Made by a program: the position numbers and the translations under genes. The notes under the pieces are model-generated. The model did not search any database and had not been told where the DNA came from. It was given only the letters and a program-made list of their open reading frames with translations. A stretch of 64,000 nt of DNA from Rhodococcus sp. SBT000017 (GTDB lineage Bacteria > Actinomycetota > Actinomycetes > Mycobacteriales > Mycobacteriaceae): the NCBI RefSeq assembly GCF_003688915.1, contig NZ_REFU01000001.1, forward strand, positions 434,001 to 498,000. The letters are read 5' to 3'. Each line of letters begins with the position of its first letter. Position 1 is the first letter of the stretch. Below are positions 57,834-64,000 of this stretch, in pieces.

Positions 57834-58685
57834 ATGCCGCTGACTCCAGCTGATGTGCACAATGTCGCGTTCAGCAAGCCGCCCATCGGTAAGCGCGGTT
57901 ACAACGAAGACGAGGTCGACGCTTTTCTCGACCTCGTCGAACAAGAGTTGTCGCGACTGATCGAAGAGAACGCCGACCTACGCCAGCGGGTCGGTGAGCT
58001 CGATCAGGAGCTTGCGGATTCCAAGAACGCTGCGCGGCAGAGCCCGCAGTCGGCTCAGGTCGCGGCACCGAAAGCCGAGCCACAGCGTCCGGTCGATCCT
58101 CCCAAGCCACCGCCCGTGGTGCAGCAGCCCGCACCGGTCGCACCCGTTGCAGCAGCCCCGCAGCAGAGCGGCGACTCCAACATGCAGGCCGCCAAGATTC
58201 TGGGCCTTGCTCAGGAGATGGCCGATCGTCTCACCGGCGATGCCAAGTCGGAGTCCGAGCAGCTGCTCGGCAACGCGCGCACCAACGCCGAGCGTTTGGT
58301 GTCGGATGCACGTACGCGTTCCGAGTCGATGATGTCCGAGGCACGGCAGAAGTCCGAGTCGCTGTTGTCCGACGCGCAGACCCGGTCCGAGACCCAGCTG
58401 CGTCAGGCAAAGGAGAAGGCCGACGCACTGCAGGCCGACGCCGAGCGCAAGCACACCGAGATCATGGCGACGATCAACCAGCAGCGCTCCGTGCTCGAGG
58501 GGCGTATCGAGCAGCTCAAGACGTTCGAGCGTGAGTACCGTGTGCGGCTCAAGTCCTACCTCGAATCGCAGCTCGAAGAGCTCGAGAACCGTTCCTCGGC
58601 TCTGCCGGTGGACAACGGGCAGGACAACTTCAACCAGGACAATCAGTCCTCGGGGTACAGCCAGTCGTACGCCAAGGGCAACTGA
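57834..58685 (+). CDS. wag31: Polar growth scaffold DivIVA/Wag31
   Basis: Coiled-coil protein that marks the cell pole and recruits the elongation machinery. The 283-residue protein starts [37 protein letters not shown], the membrane-binding DivIVA domain and first coil. A Pro/Gln/Ala linker follows, then a long coiled coil with repeated [17 protein letters not shown] heptads, and a Gln/Asn/Ser tail. A -10-like ATATAACT (57782-57789) lies about 45 bp before the ATG, suggesting its own promoter. Confidence 0.97.
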   Translation: MPLTPADVHNVAFSKPPIGKRGYNEDEVDAFLDLVEQELSRLIEENADLRQRVGELDQELADSKNAARQSPQSAQVAAPKAEPQRPVDPPKPPPVVQQPAPVAPVAAAPQQSGDSNMQAAKILGLAQEMADRLTGDAKSESEQLLGNARTNAERLVSDARTRSESMMSEARQKSESLLSDAQTRSETQLRQAKEKADALQADAERKHTEIMATINQQRSVLEGRIEQLKTFEREYRVRLKSYLESQLEELENRSSALPVDNGQDNFNQDNQSSGYSQSYAKGN

Positions 58686-58772
58686 CGCACCACCCTCCTC
58701 CGACGCCGACGCCGACGATTGCGGCAGCGTCGGGACCAGGTTGTCGCGTCGAGTGGTGAGCGAGGAATCGGT

Positions 58773-58949
58773 GTGTTGGTCCTGACTCTCGGCGCAGCAG
58801 CGATCGGCTTCGGCTTTCTGGTCCTCGCCCTGATGACGGGTTCCGTCGTCTGGGCGTGGGCCTGCATAGTCGTCTGTATCGTGGGTGCAGTTCTTCTGCT
58901 GGTCGGAGCGCTCACGGGCCGACGGCCTCCGCCCGAGCTCGACAGGTAG
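58773..58949 (+). CDS. Small two-helix membrane protein downstream of wag31 (Rv2144c position)
   Basis: A 58-residue protein with two hydrophobic segments (LVLTLGAAAIGFGFLVLALM and VVWAWACIVVCIVGAVLLLVG) and the tail TGRRPPPELDR. GAGGA lies 6 nt before the GTG at 58773, which is why I chose it; a longer form from TTG 58719 would add 18 residues without membrane character. It occupies the position of Rv2144c, which is longer. Function unknown. Confidence 0.65.
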   Translation: MLVLTLGAAAIGFGFLVLALMTGSVVWAWACIVVCIVGAVLLLVGALTGRRPPPELDR

Positions 58950-58976
58950 CATCACGAATCAGGCAGTCGTATTTCA

Positions 58977-59232
58977 GGCGTCGATCCGGCCATCACCGGG
59001 GAGCTTTCGGAAGAACGACGCCGGGACGACGCGCTCAGGTGTATCGGAACGGCGTTCAGTAGAACCGAACGGGCGAGCCCGTCACAGCTCAACTGGAGTG
59101 GCGCGCTCCGACGGCAGGGTCGTCGAGAGTGTGCAAGCGGGGTGGTACCGCGGTGTCGGGCGAACAGATCGCCCGGATGTCGTCCCCGTGCCAACTTTGC
59201 GTCGCGTCTCGCACGCGGCCGGCACGGAGGAG
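58977..59232 (+). promoter_or_regulatory. T-box riboswitch (ultrashort stem I, isoleucine) controlling ileS translation
   Basis: GGCGTCG (58977-58983) and CGACGCC (59016-59022) close a very short stem I whose loop holds the specifier ATC (58992-58994). The T-box itself is GGTGGTACCGCGG (59141-59153) with the tRNA-end-binding TGGT bulge. Further on CCGTGCC (59186-59192) can pair with GGCACGG (59221-59227), masking the GGAGGAG ribosome site. Uncharged tRNA-Ile should therefore raise ileS translation. Confidence 0.93.
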
Positions 59233-59239
59233 ACATGAC

Positions 59240-62200
59240 ATGACAGATGCAAGCGCCCGTCCGAACTCGGGGTCGTACCCGTTGGTCGACCTGGCCGAGG
59301 GCCGATCGGGCAGCGTCCCGTTCCCCGATCTCGAGCGCATCGTTCTGCACGAGTGGGCCGAGGACGGCACCTTTCGAGCCAGCATCGACAACCGGGCAGG
59401 TGCCGAGGAGTTCGTCTTCTACGACGGGCCGCCCTTCGCGAACGGTCTGCCGCACTACGGCCACCTGCTCACCGGCTACGTCAAAGACCTCGTTCCACGA
59501 TTCCAGACGATGCGGGGCAAGAAGGTCGAGCGTCGCTTCGGGTGGGATTGCCACGGTCTGCCCGCAGAGCTGGAAGCCGAGAAGCAGCTCGGCATCAAGG
59601 ACAAGTCCGAGATCGACGAGATGGGCCTGGCGAAGTTCAACGCCTACTGCAAGCAGTCGGTACTGCAGTACACCGACGAGTGGCGGGACTACGTGACACG
59701 GCAGGCGCGGTGGGTCGACTTCGACAACGACTACAAGACCCTCGACGTCGACTTCATGGAGTCGGTCATGTGGGCGTTCAAGACTCTGCACGACAAGGGC
59801 CTGATCTACCAGGGCTACCGAGTGCTGCCGTACAGCTGGTACGAGCAGACGCCCCTGTCCAATCAGGAGACCCGCCTGGACGACGCGTACAAGATGCGTC
59901 AGGATCCCGCGGTCACCGTCACGATGCCGTTGACGGCTCCGGGCTCGCCCCTGGACGGCGCGAACGCGCTGATCTGGACCACCACGCCGTGGACCCTGCC
60001 TTCGAACCTGGCGATCGCGGTGCACCCCGAGGTGCAGTACGTGCAGGTGCGAGGAACCGACGATGAGCGTTACGTCCTTGCCGCGCAGCGACTCTCGCAC
60101 TACGCGAAGGAACTCGGCGAGGAGCCGGAGGTGCTCTCGGAGCACACCGGCGCCGAGTTGGTCGGACTGTCCTACACGCCTCCCTACGACTTCTTCCTCG
60201 GCCACGAGAACGCGCACCGCGTGCTCGAGGCCGACTACGTCACCACCGATTCGGGCACCGGAATCGTCCATCTCGCACCGGCTTTCGGTGAGGAGGACAT
60301 GGACGTCGCCACCGCGAACGGAATCGAGGTGGTGCAACCGCTCGACGCAGGCGGCAAGTTCACCTCGCTGGTGCCGCCGTACGAGGGCCTGATGGTGTTC
60401 GACGCCAATCCGGTGATCATCAAGGACCTCAAGGCCTCGGGTCGGTTGCTGCGGCACGAGACCATCGAGCACTCGTACCCGCACAGCTGGCGCAGTGGTC
60501 AGCCACTGATCTACATGGCTGTGCCGTCCTGGTTCGTCGCGGTCACCAAGTTCCGTGATCGCATGGTCGAGCTGAACCAGGAGATCACCTGGGTTCCCGA
60601 GCACATCAAGGACGGCCAGTTCGGCAAGTGGCTCGAAGGAGCCCGCGACTGGAACATCAGTCGAAACCGGTACTGGGGCAGCCCTATCCCGGCATGGACG
60701 TCCGACGACCCGGCCTACCCGCGCCTGGACGTGTACGGCAGCCTGGACGAGCTCGAGCGTGACTTCGGCGTGCGACCGACCGATCTGCACCGCCCCTACA
60801 TCGACGAGTTGACCCGGCCCAACCCGGACGATCCGACCGGCAAGTCGACGATGCGCCGCGTCCCCGAGGTGTTGGACTGCTGGTTCGAGTCCGGGTCGAT
60901 GCCGTATGCGCAGGTGCACTTCCCGTTCGAGAACGAGGAGTGGTTCTCCACGCACAACCCGGGCGATTTCATCGTCGAGTACAACGGGCAGACGCGAGGG
61001 TGGTTCTACACCCTGCACGTGCTGGCGACCGCACTGTTCGACCGCCCGGCGTTCAAGACCGTTGCCGCACACGGCATCGTGCTCGGTGAAGACGGCTTGA
61101 AGATGAGCAAGTCCAAGGGCAACTACCCGGACGTCAAGGAGGTCTTCGACCGCGACGGTTCCGATGCCATGCGGTGGTTCCTGATGTCCTCACCGATCCT
61201 GCGCGGCGGCAACCTCATCGTCACCGAGCAGGGCATCCGCGAGGGCGTGCGCCAGGCGTTGCTGCCGATCTGGAATGCGTGGAGCTTCCTGCAGCTCTAC
61301 GCGTCGAAGCCCGGGCAGTGGCGAACCGATTCGTCGAACGTGCTAGATCGCTACGTGTTGGCCAAGCTGTCGTCCACCCGCGATGCCATCACCGATGCGC
61401 TCGAGGGCAACGACATCGCCGGTGCCTGCGACGAGCTGCGCACGTTCTGCGATGCGTTGACCAATTGGTATGTGCGACGGTCTCGTTCGCGGTTCTGGAG
61501 CGAGGACGCCGACGCCATCGACACCCTGCACACCGTGCTCGAGGTGCTCACTCGCATCGCCGCCCCGCTGTTGCCGTTGATCAGCGAAGTGGTGTGGCGT
61601 GGATTGACCGGCGGCCGCTCGGTGCACCTGACCGACTGGCCCGAGGCAGGCGAACTGCCGTCGGATCCCGAACTGGTCGAGAGCATGGACGAGGTCCGTA
61701 CCGTGTGCTCCACGGTGCTGGGTCTGCGCAAGGCACAGAACCTGCGCGTGCGGTTGCCGTTGCCCGAGGTGACGGTCGCAGCCGCCGATGCGGAGCGCCT
61801 GCGCCCGTTCGTCGACATCATCTCCGACGAGGTCAACGTCAAGAAGGTCGATCTGACCGAAGACGTTGCCGTACACGGAAAGTTCGAGCTCGTCGTCAAT
61901 GCCCGTGCTGCGGGGCCGCGTATCGGCAAGGACGTGCAGACGGTCATCAAGGCCGTCAAGGCAGGCGATTGGTCCGAGGACGCCGACGGTGTGGTGAGCG
62001 CAGCGGGAATTGCACTGCTGCCGGAGGAATTCACGCGCAGGCTCGTTGCCGCCGAGCCCGAATCGACGGCACCGCTGCCCGGAAACGCCGGACTGGTCGT
62101 GCTCGATTCCGCCGTCACCGAGGAGCTCGAAGCGGAGGGTTGGGCCAAGGACCGCATCCGCGAACTGCAGGACGCGCGTCGCAATCACGGATTCGACGTC

Positions 62201-62377
62201 TCGGATCGAATCGACATCGTCATCGAGGTCCCCGAGCATCGGCAGGCGTGGCTCGACACCCATCGTGATCTGATCGCAGGCGAGGTGCTCGCGCTCTCGC
62301 TCGTCGACGGCCGCGTCGGGGACGACGGCAGCGATCTCGGTGAGGGAGTGCGGGCAGCGATCACCAAGTCGTCATGA
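59240..62377 (+). CDS. ileS: Isoleucine-tRNA ligase
   Basis: Class I aminoacyl-tRNA synthetase that charges tRNA-Ile. The 1045-residue protein has the HIGH motif as PHYGH near residue 72, the CP1 editing domain ([28 protein letters not shown]) and KMSKS at 621-625, then the anticodon-binding domain. The length and lack of the short bacterial-type C-terminal zinc finger fit the eukaryote-like (type 2, often mupirocin-resistant) form used by actinobacteria. ATG 59240 follows GGAGGAG; the nearer ATG at 59235 hits a stop at once. The stop overlaps def. Confidence 0.97.
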   Translation: MTDASARPNSGSYPLVDLAEGRSGSVPFPDLERIVLHEWAEDGTFRASIDNRAGAEEFVFYDGPPFANGLPHYGHLLTGYVKDLVPRFQTMRGKKVERRFGWDCHGLPAELEAEKQLGIKDKSEIDEMGLAKFNAYCKQSVLQYTDEWRDYVTRQARWVDFDNDYKTLDVDFMESVMWAFKTLHDKGLIYQGYRVLPYSWYEQTPLSNQETRLDDAYKMRQDPAVTVTMPLTAPGSPLDGANALIWTTTPWTLPSNLAIAVHPEVQYVQVRGTDDERYVLAAQRLSHYAKELGEEPEVLSEHTGAELVGLSYTPPYDFFLGHENAHRVLEADYVTTDSGTGIVHLAPAFGEEDMDVATANGIEVVQPLDAGGKFTSLVPPYEGLMVFDANPVIIKDLKASGRLLRHETIEHSYPHSWRSGQPLIYMAVPSWFVAVTKFRDRMVELNQEITWVPEHIKDGQFGKWLEGARDWNISRNRYWGSPIPAWTSDDPAYPRLDVYGSLDELERDFGVRPTDLHRPYIDELTRPNPDDPTGKSTMRRVPEVLDCWFESGSMPYAQVHFPFENEEWFSTHNPGDFIVEYNGQTRGWFYTLHVLATALFDRPAFKTVAAHGIVLGEDGLKMSKSKGNYPDVKEVFDRDGSDAMRWFLMSSPILRGGNLIVTEQGIREGVRQALLPIWNAWSFLQLYASKPGQWRTDSSNVLDRYVLAKLSSTRDAITDALEGNDIAGACDELRTFCDALTNWYVRRSRSRFWSEDADAIDTLHTVLEVLTRIAAPLLPLISEVVWRGLTGGRSVHLTDWPEAGELPSDPELVESMDEVRTVCSTVLGLRKAQNLRVRLPLPEVTVAAADAERLRPFVDIISDEVNVKKVDLTEDVAVHGKFELVVNARAAGPRIGKDVQTVIKAVKAGDWSEDADGVVSAAGIALLPEEFTRRLVAAEPESTAPLPGNAGLVVLDSAVTEELEAEGWAKDRIRELQDARRNHGFDVSDRIDIVIEVPEHRQAWLDTHRDLIAGEVLALSLVDGRVGDDGSDLGEGVRAAITKSS

Positions 62378-63024
62378 TCGATGGCGACGTATCGGCCGAC
62401 TCCGTCCGTGAGCTTCTCGCCGAAGCTCACGGCGGCGTCGTGCCGATCGTCGCCGCAGGCCACCCGGTTCTGCGGTCCAGGGCTGCGCCGTACGCCGGGC
62501 AGCTCGACTCGGAGACGTTCGCGGAGTTGATCGAGGTGATGCGCGCGACCATGCACGACGCACCCGGTGTCGGTCTGGCCGCACCGCAGATCGGCATCCC
62601 GCTCCAGATCGCAGTGATCGAGGATCGCCACGACGTCGGACCGGATGTCGCGCGCGCCCGAGAGCGCACACCGCTTCCGTTCCGCGTACTGGTCAACCCT
62701 CGGTACACCCCGGTCGGACCGCGGACTGCCGGCTTCTACGAGGGATGCCTCAGTGTTCCGGGGTACCAGGCCGTCGTGATGCGAGCGGCTCACGTGCGGC
62801 TCGAGTGCACCGACGAGACGGGCCGCGAGATCGACGAGGTGGTTCGTGGCTGGCCGGCCAGGATCGTGGCCCACGAGACCGATCATCTCCACGGCACCCT
62901 GTACATCGACACCGCGAACATGCGGTCGCTGACGACGAGCGAGATGTACGGCGAGCTGTGGTCGGATCCGACACCCGAACGCGCCGCGCAGGCTCTCGGA
63001 TTCGCCACCGACGACCGCCGTTGA
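62374..63024 (+). CDS. def: Peptide deformylase
   Basis: Removes the N-formyl group from nascent proteins; metal enzyme. The three family motifs are present in the 216-residue protein: [18 protein letters not shown] (metal Cys) and HETDHLHG (H-E-x-x-H). The ATG overlaps the ileS stop and the next gene starts in its stop (TTGA), so ileS-def-dinB form one coupled unit under the T-box. The N-terminal ~20 residues are an extension relative to the minimal enzyme. Confidence 0.96.
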   Translation: MIDGDVSADSVRELLAEAHGGVVPIVAAGHPVLRSRAAPYAGQLDSETFAELIEVMRATMHDAPGVGLAAPQIGIPLQIAVIEDRHDVGPDVARARERTPLPFRVLVNPRYTPVGPRTAGFYEGCLSVPGYQAVVMRAAHVRLECTDETGREIDEVVRGWPARIVAHETDHLHGTLYIDTANMRSLTTSEMYGELWSDPTPERAAQALGFATDDRR

Positions 63025-64000
63025 CCACCGTGCCCGATATCGCCAACCACACCCTGCGGAGTCGTCGTTGGGTGCTGCACCTGGACATGGACGCGTTCTT
63101 CGCCTCCGCCGAACAGTTGACGCGCCCCACGTTGCGGGGCCGTCCGGTTCTCGTCGGCGGCGCGGGCGGGCGGGGAGTGGTGGCCGGTTGCAGTTACCAG
63201 GCCCGCGAGTTCGGAGCCCGTTCGGCCATGCCGATGCATCAGGCTCGCCGACTCGTGGGAGCCGGGGCCGTGGTGTTGCCGCCGCGGTTCGTTCTCTATT
63301 CGGAGCTGAGCCGACGAGCCTTCGAGGCACTACGGGGACCTATGCCCGTCCTCGAACAACTCTCGATCGACGAGGCGTTCGGTGAGCCGCTCGAACTCGC
63401 CGGAGCGACGGTTCACGAGGTCGAGCAGTTCTGCGCGGGCCTGCGCGCGTTGATCCTCGCCGAGACCGGGTTGGTCGCCTCGATCGGTGCCGGGTCCGGA
63501 AAACAGATCGCCAAGATCGCGTCGGGACTGGCCAAGCCCGACGGCATCACCGTCGTCGCTCCCGGAATCCAGGCCGAGCTGATGGCGGCTCTTCCGGTCC
63601 GGAAACTGTGGGGGATCGGACCGGTGGCCGGCGAGCGCTTGCGGCGCTTGGGCATCGACACCATCGGCAAGTTCGTGGCCACGCCCGAGTCCGAGGTGGC
63701 GTCGATTCTCGGGGCCACGATGGGACCGAGCCTGCATCAGCTCGCACGCGGAATCGACAACCGCGTCGTTGCCGAGCGGGCCGAGGCCAAGCAGGTCAGC
63801 GCCGAGACGACGTTCGCACAGGATCTGATCTCGCTCGCTCAGCTCCGCCCGGCCATCGAGTCCATCGTCGACTCGACGCATCGCCGGTTGCTGAAGGACG
63901 GCCGGGGTGCCAGGACGGTGGTGCTCAAGCTGCGCAAGTCCGACATGAGCATCATCACTCGATCGGCGACGTTGCCGTACGCGACGGTGGACAAACAGAC
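63021..64000 (+). CDS. dinB: Y-family DNA polymerase IV (DinB/DinX type), 5' part
   Basis: Translesion polymerase; only the first ~326 codons are in the window. The palm motifs [14 protein letters not shown] and [10 protein letters not shown] carry the catalytic acidic residues, and [19 protein letters not shown] is the HhH thumb, followed by the start of the little-finger domain. A TTG at 63021 overlaps the def stop as TTGA; a GTG at 63030 is the alternative. It corresponds to Rv1537 (DinX), which in M. tuberculosis also neighbours ileS. No LexA box precedes it. Confidence 0.93.
   Translation, partial: MTTVPDIANHTLRSRRWVLHLDMDAFFASAEQLTRPTLRGRPVLVGGAGGRGVVAGCSYQAREFGARSAMPMHQARRLVGAGAVVLPPRFVLYSELSRRAFEALRGPMPVLEQLSIDEAFGEPLELAGATVHEVEQFCAGLRALILAETGLVASIGAGSGKQIAKIASGLAKPDGITVVAPGIQAELMAALPVRKLWGIGPVAGERLRRLGIDTIGKFVATPESEVASILGATMGPSLHQLARGIDNRVVAERAEAKQVSAETTFAQDLISLAQLRPAIESIVDSTHRRLLKDGRGARTVVLKLRKSDMSIITRSATLPYATVDKQ

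Overview
The window is high-GC actinobacterial chromosome, almost certainly from a mycolic-acid-producing Nocardiaceae such as Rhodococcus. The evidence is gene order: from the ctaE-qcrCAB end to dinB it follows the Mycobacterium tuberculosis order around Rv2196-Rv2144c and then jumps to ileS/dinX. It also carries PimB', MptA, MptC and LppM (lipomannan genes), meso-diaminopimelate-type MurE, Wag31 and SepF. Carotenoid genes sit between the mycobacterial-type core genes. I saw no tRNA, rRNA, CRISPR array, prophage or insertion sequence. Coding density is very high and most neighbours overlap by 4 bp (ATGA, GTGA or TTGA).

Layout. 1-3.2 kb: respiratory supercomplex genes ctaE-qcrC-qcrA-qcrB (minus strand, qcrB cut by the left edge). 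3.3-7.1 kb: a small unknown gene, trpD, a stand-alone Lrp/AsnC ligand-binding domain and a DEDDh exonuclease/GIY-YIG fusion. 7.2-11.1 kb: a small CxxC protein, a c-di-AMP (ydaO) riboswitch, two NlpC/P60 hydrolases and a membrane-anchored HExxH protease. 11.1-20.9 kb: envelope lipid genes (pimB', fadD15, plsC-like, mptC) mixed with SRPBCC proteins, an ArsA-like ATPase, a ROK glucokinase and RNase AS. One SRPBCC-like gene carries an apparent frameshift. 20.9-24.9 kb: aroG, pknL (with PASTA repeats) and the orthologue of the PknL substrate Rv2175c.

24.9-36.5 kb: the carotenoid region. One minus-strand set is crtE/idsA-crtI-mptA-crtB. A second is GNAT-crtO-cruF-lppM-glycosyltransferase, with gaps of 10 bp or less. 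A metF-like gene lies between them. The enzyme set fits a glycosylated, 1'-hydroxylated, ketolated monocyclic carotenoid; no lycopene cyclase is in the window. A perfect LexA (SOS) box lies between the GNAT operon and a divergent HEPN-domain gene.

36.7-58.9 kb: the complete division and cell-wall cluster mraZ-rsmH-ftsL-pbpB-murE-murF-mraY-murD-ftsW-murG-murC-ftsQ-ftsZ-yfiH-yggS-sepF-yggT-wag31. A decamer-phased MraZ operator precedes mraZ, and a second, inverted array of the same box lies about 200 bp further upstream. 59-64 kb: a T-box riboswitch with an ultrashort stem I, then ileS-def-dinB (dinB cut by the right edge).

Two dispersed or tandem repeat types stand out. A ~22-bp element appears eight times at four loci, twice inside coding sequence (the exonuclease C-terminus and ftsL). 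A 41-bp hairpin repeat is duplicated between mraZ and rsmH. Several genes have a -10-like hexamer 6-7 nt before the start codon and no Shine-Dalgarno sequence, consistent with leaderless mRNAs.
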